Positions 30,776 to 38,186 of a DNA stretch of 39,206 nt are shown one piece after another. The stretch spans positions 1 to 39,206 of the IMG/VR virus record IMGVR_UViG_3300030380_001028, one strand, 5' to 3'. Each line of letters starts with the position of its first letter. The first letter of the stretch is position 1. This DNA is from a virus. The notes beneath the pieces were generated by a model, which did not search any database, had not been told where the DNA came from, and saw only the letters and a program-made list of their open reading frames with translations. Made by a program: the position numbers and the translations under genes.

Positions 30776-31216
30776 TTAGGTTATACGTATGACTGCGTTG
30801 GATGCATCTGCAGTAGGAAAGATTACCGTAAAGTCACCTGCAGTAGAAGATACTGTAGAACTAAAAGCGAATATAGCTATTGCTTTATTACTGGCTGAAG
30901 TGTTATATATGATAGCCCCACCAGCCGATATAGTCAAGTTGGAAAATACCTCATCTGCAAAATCTACAAATGCCGTAGTTCCCGATAATGTAATTGAAGC
31001 CGAATCTAGTTCTTGCCCCCCTGCACTGTAGTTCGTACCTGTAGCCTCATCTGAGTTGCCTGTAATGTCAGAGTAGTTAGTTGTAGCTGCACCGTATGAA
31101 CCTGTAGGGGATGGCTTAATTAAAGCTAGTTTCAACGTATGTGTGTCTAAGTCGTGAACACCCCCAAGTAGCTCTTGCTTGAAGCTGTTGCACATTGCTG
31201 TAGTAATAGTACCCAT
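30776..31216 (-). CDS. beta-rich structural protein (146 aa)
   Basis: First gene after the capsid. The start MGTITTAMCNSFKQELLGGV and the following THTLKLALIKPSPTG belong to a type I associate with marine phages just downstream of capsid genes. The rest is strand-rich (SASITLSGTTAFVDFADEVF, GAIIYNTSASNKAIAIFAFS). A decoration, head-completion or minor tail role is possible. Separated from the capsid gene by a hairpin (31244-31267). Confidence 0.6.
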   Translation of the reverse strand: MGTITTAMCNSFKQELLGGVHDLDTHTLKLALIKPSPTGSYGAATTNYSDITGNSDEATGTNYSAGGQELDSASITLSGTTAFVDFADEVFSNLTISAGGAIIYNTSASNKAIAIFAFSSTVSSTAGDFTVIFPTADASNAVIRIT

Positions 31217-31243
31217 GAGAATGTCCTTATGTTAAATGCACGA

Positions 31244-31267
31244 AGAGGCCAGCGTTAGCCAGCCTCT
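31244..31267 (-). terminator. hairpin downstream of capsid gene, weak terminator or processing site
   Basis: On the - strand, AGAGGCTGGC pairs with GCTGGCCTCT around a TAAC loop, a ten-base stem with two G-T wobbles. The following bases are TCTTCG rather than a T-run, so full termination is doubtful. Located between the capsid stop (31281) and the next start (31216), it could reduce read-through so that capsid is made in excess, or protect the capsid mRNA 3' end. Confidence 0.6.
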
Positions 31268-31280
31268 AAGTTTAACTTGA

Positions 31281-32345
31281 TTAGGCAGCGTTGTAACGTG
31301 CTGTCACCAATGCTTGTGGGCGTAAGATTTTACGTCCGTAAAGGTGCATACCACGTACGATGTCTGCGAAAGAGTCTGGATCTCTGTAGTTCTCAACTTT
31401 GTTGATCTGCTCTGCAGAGGCCACAGCTTCTTCCTGACCTGCTAAGATTAAACCGAAGTTATCATCTTGTGCAGTTGTGCCAGAAGTTCCTGGTCCAGTA
31501 CCGTCTTTTGGTAGGTTGTTTGAAACATACACTTTCATGCCGTGAATGTTGTTTGCAACCAAGCCATTTTGTAGACCTGATCCACCGAAGTCTGAATTTA
31601 GAAGACGTGAGTCTTCGTCTTTCAACATTTCCATGAAGATTGGATCAACAACTAAGTAACGTCCACGTGAGTCAACATCTCCTGTGTCCATCTGACGAGC
31701 CATTCTTGCAATAAGCTGCAATGGTGAGGCTGTTGTGGTTCCCTTTGAAGTTGCTCCTGGTAGTCTAGGTGCTAGAGGGATAGAGTCACCAGTTGTACCT
31801 GATGAAGCTGAAGTTGAGATGTTAGTCATGTCAGACATATCTAGGTGGTTAACTTTCAAAAATTCACCATCTAGTTCACCTGCTGTTGGGTGCTGTGCAG
31901 AACCTGATACGTTTGTATCATACTGACCAGTTGATGACACTGTACCACACATGTATGCGAGTACATCTACATCAATAGCATCAGCCATTTTGTATGCTGC
32001 TCTGTCTGCAGCTAGGCTAACGAAGTCCACATGTGAGAACTGGTCTTCGATGTCATCCATTTTGAAAGCAAAATAGTTAGCTTTGTCAATGGTTAACTGG
32101 AAGTCCTGATCGTCTAGGTCTTCTATGCTGATTGCTGTTTTACGCTCAAGAGCGTTGACTGTTACGTCTGGCTCTTTTTGGATGCGTACAACATCACCTT
32201 GATTTGCAATCTCTCCGAAGTAGGAGTTGTTTGTGATTGCACTAATTACAGACGCTCTACGTAGAGCAATCTGCGCTTGTTTTGAGTACATTATCGGGCT
32301 GAAATTGCCGTTAAATCCACTCTTGCCTGATGCCAATCCTATCAT
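31281..32345 (-). CDS. major capsid protein
   Basis: A 354-residue protein of the size and build of HK97-fold capsid proteins in podoviruses, placed after scaffold as usual. Recognisable elements are the N-terminal MYSKQAQIALRRASVISAIT, a strand with GDVVRIQKEPDVTVNALER, the helix FVSLAADRAAYKMADAIDVD and the C-terminal region with YRDPDSFADIVRGMHLYGRK. There is no acidic protease motif. The start has the strongest ribosome site in the window, AAAGGAGA seven bases ahead, and a 223-base leader of its own, both in keeping with very high expression. Confidence 0.88.
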   Translation of the reverse strand: MIGLASGKSGFNGNFSPIMYSKQAQIALRRASVISAITNNSYFGEIANQGDVVRIQKEPDVTVNALERKTAISIEDLDDQDFQLTIDKANYFAFKMDDIEDQFSHVDFVSLAADRAAYKMADAIDVDVLAYMCGTVSSTGQYDTNVSGSAQHPTAGELDGEFLKVNHLDMSDMTNISTSASSGTTGDSIPLAPRLPGATSKGTTTASPLQLIARMARQMDTGDVDSRGRYLVVDPIFMEMLKDEDSRLLNSDFGGSGLQNGLVANNIHGMKVYVSNNLPKDGTGPGTSGTTAQDDNFGLILAGQEEAVASAEQINKVENYRDPDSFADIVRGMHLYGRKILRPQALVTARYNAA

Positions 32346-32568
32346 AATAATCTCCTTTATAGATATGGCGTTGAAGTAACACTACATACCCACGATGAAG
32401 AGGCTCTTAGTTTTAGGGTAGTCAGCTATGCTTCAAGGGTGGCCGCCCTATCTGCGCTGGGCCTATACTTAGAGGTAGGTCTTTGTGTGGCTAGTGCTTG
32501 ATTAAAGCATACACACTATTGTTGTGTATATGCTATAGTTTTATCTACGATATTAAAAATGTCAACTG
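32346..32568 (-). promoter_or_regulatory. capsid leader with possible sigma70-like promoter and inverted repeats
   Basis: This is the longest gene-free stretch of the window. On the - strand TTGACA (32565-32560) matches the -35 consensus, with TAAAAC sixteen bases further as a poor -10, so a promoter for the capsid is possible but not compelling. At 32506-32534 an imperfect inverted repeat (AGCATATACACA with TGTGTATGCT) is followed by TTAATC and may be a weak terminator of the scaffold transcript. GC-rich inverted patches near 32440-32465 could fold in the mRNA. The stretch ends in the capsid ribosome site. Confidence 0.35.
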
Positions 32569-33546
32569 TTATCTTGACATATCATAAATAAATCTTCCGT
32601 TACGTTGGGCGTCTAATATTTCTTCTTGACGCTTCTCGTATTCTTTAATAGACATAGCAGCTACCTCAGACTCACGAACCATATTAGCTGATTCATCTGG
32701 CTCAGGGGCTGCTGCGCTTTTTGTTTTTATAGAAGATGCTGCTGCCTTTTCTGCAGGTTTAGCTTTCTTCTTGTTTGTAATACCTTTATCTACTTTGTAT
32801 AAATCTATCACACGTGCTACAGATTTTGCATCATCAACATTTTCGTAAAGAGCATCTTGTACCCACTTAGGTTGATCTTCTGCCCATGTATGAAAGGAAT
32901 CATCTTGCCTTATTTCAATAAAGTCAGGATGCATCTTAACAAGTTCTGCTTCTGCTTTATCACGAGTGGCATTTAAACGAAGCTCTTCTAATTCTTCCAT
33001 ACGAGTTTCTAACTCTTTAGCAGCATTCTTAGATTTTTTATCAGCAATAGTTTCTATAATGCTTGCTACGTCAGGGTATTCTTTAGTCCAAGCCTCTAGC
33101 TCTTCGTCTGATTTAGGTAGAACAAGTTCTTGTTTGGATGCTTTTTCTAACTGTTTTTGTAGTGCTTCTATCTTTGCGTTAAACTCTTCTTCTTTCTTTT
33201 GTGAGTGTCTACGCAAATCACCATAGCGTTTCTTGAAGTTCTTCTCCTCAGCACCTAAGTCATCGTCTTCTTGTGCTTTGGCTTCTGGTTTTTCTTCTTG
33301 TTTGGTATCACTCTCTGCCTGTACTGGTTCAGCTTCAGGCTCTTCGCTACTGGGTTGATCTTCAGAACTTTCTTCATCTGGTTCAATTCCTTTAGCTCGG
33401 AGTGCTTCTTTCTTCATAGCTAGAAGCTCTTCTTCATCTTTCTTTATGCGTTCTTCATTACTTAGGTATCCACCTCTGCCCATTAATACTCTTGGTATTT
33501 CAGGTTTTACCATTGGATTAGGTTTAGCTGTTTCATTAGTAGCCAT
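32569..33546 (-). CDS. capsid scaffolding protein
   Basis: The protein is 325 residues, highly charged and helical. An acidic, low-complexity segment lies at about 55-100 (EPDEESSEDQPSSEEPEAEP). A coiled coil follows (KKEEEFNAKIEALQKQLEKA), then an acidic-basic helix region (AAKELETRMEELEELRLNA). The C-terminal part is basic and ends in a conserved-looking YEKRQEEILDAQRNGRFIYD. It lies directly upstream of the capsid gene. Scaffolds of this form drive procapsid assembly and then leave. No protease is visible in the window, so release is probably without cleavage. Confidence 0.85.
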   Translation of the reverse strand: MATNETAKPNPMVKPEIPRVLMGRGGYLSNEERIKKDEEELLAMKKEALRAKGIEPDEESSEDQPSSEEPEAEPVQAESDTKQEEKPEAKAQEDDDLGAEEKNFKKRYGDLRRHSQKKEEEFNAKIEALQKQLEKASKQELVLPKSDEELEAWTKEYPDVASIIETIADKKSKNAAKELETRMEELEELRLNATRDKAEAELVKMHPDFIEIRQDDSFHTWAEDQPKWVQDALYENVDDAKSVARVIDLYKVDKGITNKKKAKPAEKAAASSIKTKSAAAPEPDESANMVRESEVAAMSIKEYEKRQEEILDAQRNGRFIYDMSR

Positions 33547-33568
33547 TTGTTTTCTCCTTATGTTGGGG

Positions 33569-33582
33569 TCAGCCGAAGCCGA
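33569..33582 (-). other. UUCG-type RNA hairpin between linker protein and scaffold genes
   Basis: On the - strand TCGGC and GCTGA form a five-base stem (one G-T pair) around TTCG closed by C-G, the very stable UUCG tetraloop. It stands in the 48-base gap between the 661-residue gene and the scaffold gene, upstream of the scaffold ribosome site (AAGGAGA). Without a T-run it is not a classical terminator; an mRNA-stabilising element is a possibility. Confidence 0.45.
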
Positions 33583-33594
33583 GTGGCCTTATAG

Positions 33595-35580
33595 TTATTT
33601 GGATTTTTTATTTTTACTTTTCTTCTTTTTGACCATGCCTCCTTTACTCATCATGCCTCTTCTTGGATCGCCATAGTCAATGTTTGTTCTTTCATTGGAA
33701 GGTGCAACTGTTCTACCAATTTTTGCTATACTGTCGCCAGTCTTTTTTGAAGCTAGAGAAAAAGCTTTTGATCTATCCCTGGCTTTTTGTTTTTTCTTTT
33801 CTTTGTTGTCTTGTTGAGTAGTACGCATTTGCTGTACTTGAGTTTGTGGTGCAGGTTGCGGTTCAGGTTCTTCTTCTGGTTTAGAAAACGCATTAGCTGC
33901 AGCTTCTTTAGCTATTTGTTTGGCAGCTTCTATTTGCGCTCTAGTTAAAGGTACACCTGGAATCTCGGCATCTACACCTGGAGTTGTTATAGGTTGTCCT
34001 TCATCTGGTGATGGCCCCATACCTTCAAAACCTGTTAGCTGCATTTGACTAGACTCTTGTGGATCAGGTGTGTAAGGTTGTGCTATGTTCTGATTTGGAG
34101 CTAGCGTAGGATCACTATAATCTACATCAGGTCTAACTGGCGTAGGTATCTGAGATACAATTCTCTCAAACTCTTTGCCCTGAACTTTGTCTAATAAAGT
34201 TTTAACTAAACCAGGCTCTTCTCTATTTATCAACTCTAATAAACTATTTAGCCTCATCTTATCTACTTCAGAAGTAGCAGGATCAGCTATTCTTCTTTCT
34301 ATTTCAGCTTTGGTTCTTCTTGTTTTATCCCACATTATTAGTTTAGTAATAGGACTTAACCCAGCAAATATTTTGCTTCCCATAGTTCTCTGATCAGCAA
34401 TCATAGCTTTTAGTTCTTCTAAAGATAACTCTTTATAGTTTATAGGTGTAGGCGCTGGTGTAGAAGGTTTATCTCTTTTACTAGATGATGACTGTACAGG
34501 CTCAGAAGATATACCGTCCATAGTAGGTATAGTGTAGTTAACAACATCGTCTATGGAAACTGCATCACCTGCTGGGTAGTAACCTTCAGGTATTTCCATC
34601 TGAGGTACACCGTCCACAAAGGTTATAAATATTCTATGGCCCTCGTCATTCATGTATTCAACTACAGCAGTGTTTACACTAGACAGATCAAAGCCACCCT
34701 TCTGAGAGTAGAACGGTTCTGGATTTACAAGGCCGCCTTCGTCAAAATAATTAAAAGGGTTAAGTTTACCTAAATTAGGAGCTATATATTCTTCATACCT
34801 ATTTTTTCCATCAGGGTTAGTTGTAAAAAAAGGCTCATCATCTTTCTTCTTTACTCTCTTTTCTATATTATCATCCATAGTATTGAAATCAGCAAAACCT
34901 GTGTATTGGGCTATGCTCATACCAGCAGGTATATTATTAAGACCAGCAACTTCTACTCCTGGTCCTGTAAAGCTGTCTCCTCCTTTGCCAACATTGCTTT
35001 TTAAATAATCTGCACTGCTCATTCCAGCATTAGGATCAACTGCTGCTACATTAGTTGGGGCTGGTGTGGGGGCTGCTGGTTTAACTGCTGGTTTAACTGG
35101 TGGTTTGCGTTTTCTTCCAGTAAGAGATCCTCCTCTTATGTCTCTTACAGTTGGAGGTTTTCTAGTTCCAGGTGCGGAATAGCTTTTATATATACTGCCA
35201 CGGCCTCGTTCAACATTCATACCACCTTCAGACATAGCTACAGGCTCTTCATCATCCATAACATCTAGATCTTCTATAGTTATTTCGATGTCCATATCTT
35301 CATCCATCATGGGTTCTCCACCCATACGTCCATCTTGTGCCATCTGAGCATAGCCCATCTTAGCCTCAGCACGTAAGTCTTCAAATAGTTTTACACCATG
35401 AAAGTTTACTACATCAGCAGGAATAACTATCTCACCCTCACTGAGGTTGGCTGGTATGTCATCTCTTACGTTTTCTGCATTTGAACCAAGGGGTATTTCA
35501 TTACCAGAAACAGGATCTACTCCTATTGTATTGTCAGGTACATTACCAAAGTTCATTTCCATTTGTTGTTCAAGTGCCAT
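33595..35580 (-). CDS. large structural protein between portal and scaffold (661 aa)
   Basis: The sequence begins with a beta/loop-rich region containing DIPANLSEGEIVIPADVVNF, an element found in marine phage virion proteins. An acidic Met-rich patch follows (PMMDEDMDIEITIEDLDVMD), then Pro/Lys-rich linkers, a GG(L/M)-type triad (SEGGMNVERG, DEGGLVNPEP, SKGGMVKKKK) and a mixed C-terminal half. The last ten residues are almost all Lys, Ser and Asn. It could be an internal head or plug protein placed near the portal. No catalytic motif is recognised. Start ATG at 35580 overlaps the small upstream gene. Confidence 0.55.
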   Translation of the reverse strand: MALEQQMEMNFGNVPDNTIGVDPVSGNEIPLGSNAENVRDDIPANLSEGEIVIPADVVNFHGVKLFEDLRAEAKMGYAQMAQDGRMGGEPMMDEDMDIEITIEDLDVMDDEEPVAMSEGGMNVERGRGSIYKSYSAPGTRKPPTVRDIRGGSLTGRKRKPPVKPAVKPAAPTPAPTNVAAVDPNAGMSSADYLKSNVGKGGDSFTGPGVEVAGLNNIPAGMSIAQYTGFADFNTMDDNIEKRVKKKDDEPFFTTNPDGKNRYEEYIAPNLGKLNPFNYFDEGGLVNPEPFYSQKGGFDLSSVNTAVVEYMNDEGHRIFITFVDGVPQMEIPEGYYPAGDAVSIDDVVNYTIPTMDGISSEPVQSSSSKRDKPSTPAPTPINYKELSLEELKAMIADQRTMGSKIFAGLSPITKLIMWDKTRRTKAEIERRIADPATSEVDKMRLNSLLELINREEPGLVKTLLDKVQGKEFERIVSQIPTPVRPDVDYSDPTLAPNQNIAQPYTPDPQESSQMQLTGFEGMGPSPDEGQPITTPGVDAEIPGVPLTRAQIEAAKQIAKEAAANAFSKPEEEPEPQPAPQTQVQQMRTTQQDNKEKKKQKARDRSKAFSLASKKTGDSIAKIGRTVAPSNERTNIDYGDPRRGMMSKGGMVKKKKSKNKKSK

Positions 35581-35764
35581 TATTGACTGTCTCCCTCAGT
35601 AATTTTAACTTTCTAAGCACGTCTATCGCACCCTGTTGTCTGTGTATAACATGCGGCTCACTTGCTGTTTCTAACGCACGTTGTCTCATACTTATTAGTT
35701 CATCTATATGTTGTTGAAACTGTTCGTAACATTCTGTATCATTGACCAACTGCTTGAGGTGCAT
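35570..35764 (-). CDS. small helical protein next to portal gene (64 aa)
   Basis: This all-helical protein (NDTECYEQFQQHIDELISMR, QQGAIDVLRKLKLLRETV) overlaps the portal gene by 26 bases at its start and the next gene by 11 at its end. The layout resembles small helical proteins that phages encode beside the portal, possibly for assembly. Helix composition suggests a dimeric coiled coil. Function is unknown. Confidence 0.6.
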   Translation of the reverse strand: MHLKQLVNDTECYEQFQQHIDELISMRQRALETASEPHVIHRQQGAIDVLRKLKLLRETVNNGT

Positions 35765-37847
35765 TACCTGTAAATCCTTGTTCTTCTGGTAGTGGTGCTG
35801 TACCCACTCCTATTTGTGAACCTCCACCTCCAGATGTATCGGCTACGTCCTGTACACCCTGACCTTCTGGTCCTGCTGGTTGTTGTACAGGAGCTTGAAA
35901 GCCTTTTAGTATTTCAGCCTGTATAGCTGCATCACCCATAGAGTTAGTAACCTTGTCAGGATCTAAGTCCATACTCTTTGCAATCTCACGTATAATATAA
36001 TCCATTTTTGCAAAAGGTGCAAGTACTGGATTTTGTGCAACTTGCAAGAACTGCATCAAGCGTTGACTACGTACTTCGTTAGCCATCAAGCTTTCTGTGC
36101 CTGATGCGTGTACTTCTAGATCACCACGTATGTCATCATCAAAGTCAAACTGCATGTTAAATGCAAAGAATGCTTTACCTAATGGTCTAATTAAGTAGTC
36201 GTCCACATTCTTAACAACCGTTCTGATACTTCCGTTGGCAGCAGACATAAGCATACTAATACCAGAAGCAGTGCGACCAACACCACTAACACCTGTTTGT
36301 CCGTGTGCGAATGATGGGAATCCCGTTGACTCATCTGCTAAAACCCTTGCTTTATCAAATAGTTGCATGTTTTCCCCTGCTACATTAGGGAACTTAGTAC
36401 CGAAGATAGCTTGACCTGGAGCGCCACCTTGTCTACGAAATACCTTACCTGGATACACAGATAGATCTTGACCAGGAACTAAATTAGTTTCATCTACTTC
36501 TATGATAAGATTGCCAGACAGTGCAGCATTATCAATAGCCATACGCATAAAGCCATTCATTAATGTCTGTGTATCATCCATGTTTTCAGCAATACCAACA
36601 CCAAAGAAAGAGTATGGGTTATGCTCATATGGTACAGCATAGTACGGTATGCGTGTAGGCTTAAATGGATTTAGCACAAAGCGTAATACTTCTCCGTTAC
36701 TTATCCAAACATTACAGTTAACTTCATCTAAGTCACTAAGCTCACTAGGTATATCTACACCATGTTCTTCTAGTAGCTTTGTATCTACGTAACCCCAGAA
36801 CTCTAACACTTCCCAGCGCTCTGATGTTGGCTGAGTGTCATCGTCTTCCATAGTCATTTCCCAGTACTTCTGTGTGTAGTCTGGGCCTTTGTCTATAGCT
36901 AGTTGTACAGAGTCATCCATAAAGTATGGACGTGTTTTTAGCTTACGTAGTTGAGTACGTGACATCTTGTGTCTTTGTACAACATACTCTGCATCATCCA
37001 TAGCTTTGGCTTCAGGGTCTGGATAGAAATCCCATATGCTTACGTGATCACACTCTGGAACAGTTTTTATGACAGGGTCATACTCACCGTCTTCATTCCA
37101 GTTAGGATACTCTTTGTCTACAGCGAATGCACCTTTCATAACACCAGTACCTAGTAGTGCCATTTCAAATGCCATGCTTCTTAGATGTGTAGTAGCACCA
37201 GACTCCTGCAACTGATCATGGATTTTCTTTTCCATCTTCTTGGCTGCAACCATAGCAGGATGAAATGTAACTGTAGTTCCTGTAGTGCCATCACCTTCTA
37301 TTATCTTCTCACTAACAGGAGCAAGCTTATCTTCCATACCAGCTAATCTTGCCTGTAGATCAACAAGTGTTTCTCCTGGCTCTAGAGTAGTGTCACCATC
37401 TATTAGGTATGGCTTTGGTGGTGTTGATCCCATAGCATCACTGATAGCACCCATTGCATTCTCTGCATTAGGGTCTACATTTATGTGTACAGATTCTGCT
37501 ACACCATCAGGTAGAACAGAAGGATTTACAGACAAGGGGAACTTGTTATTACCAAACAACACATCCACTATCTGTCCGTAAGCTGCTAGTGTTTTTGTCT
37601 TTGTTACCTTTACAAATACACGTGACTTTTCCGTGTCAGTAAACTGCACATCTGAACCATACAATCCTCTATAGTTACGATATGCTTTTAGCCAACGTTG
37701 TTCATCAGCATATCTAGAATCTTCTGATCTTTTGTAACGGTCTTTTACAAAACTAACCACACTTCCTTTTTCTTTAAATATAGAATCAAGTGCGTCTTCT
37801 GCTGCCACAACATCCGCTGTTTCAAACATTTCTTCCTGTTCAGCCAT
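35739..37847 (-). CDS. portal protein (head-tail connector)
   Basis: At 702 residues the protein is of podovirus portal size. Family-type segments are the N-terminal KAYRNYRGLYGSDVQFTD, then DHVSIWDFYPDPEAKAMDDA near residue 268. The region from 411 onwards has NPYSFFGVGIAENMDDTQTL with MAIDNAALSGNLIIEVDETN, where portals line the channel. The C-terminal tail is Gln/Gly/Pro-rich (GPEGQGVQDVADTSGGGGSQ). It forms the twelve-fold ring for DNA packaging and exit. It follows terminase with two small genes between. The start overlaps the small secreted-like gene by eight bases. Confidence 0.9.
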   Translation of the reverse strand: MAEQEEMFETADVVAAEDALDSIFKEKGSVVSFVKDRYKRSEDSRYADEQRWLKAYRNYRGLYGSDVQFTDTEKSRVFVKVTKTKTLAAYGQIVDVLFGNNKFPLSVNPSVLPDGVAESVHINVDPNAENAMGAISDAMGSTPPKPYLIDGDTTLEPGETLVDLQARLAGMEDKLAPVSEKIIEGDGTTGTTVTFHPAMVAAKKMEKKIHDQLQESGATTHLRSMAFEMALLGTGVMKGAFAVDKEYPNWNEDGEYDPVIKTVPECDHVSIWDFYPDPEAKAMDDAEYVVQRHKMSRTQLRKLKTRPYFMDDSVQLAIDKGPDYTQKYWEMTMEDDDTQPTSERWEVLEFWGYVDTKLLEEHGVDIPSELSDLDEVNCNVWISNGEVLRFVLNPFKPTRIPYYAVPYEHNPYSFFGVGIAENMDDTQTLMNGFMRMAIDNAALSGNLIIEVDETNLVPGQDLSVYPGKVFRRQGGAPGQAIFGTKFPNVAGENMQLFDKARVLADESTGFPSFAHGQTGVSGVGRTASGISMLMSAANGSIRTVVKNVDDYLIRPLGKAFFAFNMQFDFDDDIRGDLEVHASGTESLMANEVRSQRLMQFLQVAQNPVLAPFAKMDYIIREIAKSMDLDPDKVTNSMGDAAIQAEILKGFQAPVQQPAGPEGQGVQDVADTSGGGGSQIGVGTAPLPEEQGFTGNAPQAVGQ

Positions 37848-38046
37848 TATATTCTTCCTTGTTAAAACAATCTAGTTGTATGTCGTAGTATGGGTTGTTT
37901 CGGAACTTGTTCCAATTAGAAGAATCAGCCATATTCAAACACTGCTCTTCTGTAAACATCTCTTGCATTATATACTGGTTGCCTGTATAGACCCAATCAG
38001 TTCCGTTGTTTCCCCATATACTTATTACTAATACAAAAGCTTTCAT
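37840..38046 (-). CDS. small secreted-like cysteine-pair protein (68 aa)
   Basis: The start (MKAFVLVISIWGNNGTDW) is hydrophobic, an aromatic strand follows (VYTGNQYIM), then TEEQCLNMAD, and a second cysteine 24 residues later in QLDCFNKEE. This outline also fits the protein at 4226-4423 (NKEQC, later WVWC). Similar sizes and cysteine placement suggest a shared family with copies in both operons. AGGAGA-like GGAGAAAAAATAAATG gives a good ribosome site. Its position between terminase and portal genes says little on function. Confidence 0.7.
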   Translation of the reverse strand: MKAFVLVISIWGNNGTDWVYTGNQYIMQEMFTEEQCLNMADSSNWNKFRNNPYYDIQLDCFNKEEYNG

Positions 38047-38186
38047 TTATTTTTTCTCCAAGGTCCGTTGTTAAAAGCAGCTTGCTCTTCGCAATTAGGA
38101 CATGTAGTGTTCCACATATTCGTATTGTAAGTTACCTCGCACTTAGGGCAAGTTTGTATTACATCAGTATCCGAACGTTGCGTCAC
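38043..38186 (-). CDS. zinc-ribbon microprotein with GTG start (47 aa)
   Basis: This short frame starts with GTG at 38186 inside the end of the terminase gene and ends in ATGA shared with the next gene at 38046. Its sequence includes TCPKC (13-16) and TCPNC (29-32), a clean pair of zinc knuckles, between polar segments, and ends GPWRKNK. The perfect fit between the neighbours and the two CP-C knuckles support a real gene. AGGAT ahead of the GTG is a weak ribosome site, so coupling to terminase translation is likely. A nucleic-acid-binding adaptor for packaging or transcription would fit but is not shown. Confidence 0.7.
   Translation of the reverse strand: MTQRSDTDVIQTCPKCEVTYNTNMWNTTCPNCEEQAAFNNGPWRKNK

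Noticed and set aside
32506-32534. Hairpin after the scaffold gene as an intrinsic terminator
   Set aside because: The stem has a two-base bulge and only a short T-stretch follows, so it is mentioned only within the leader entry.
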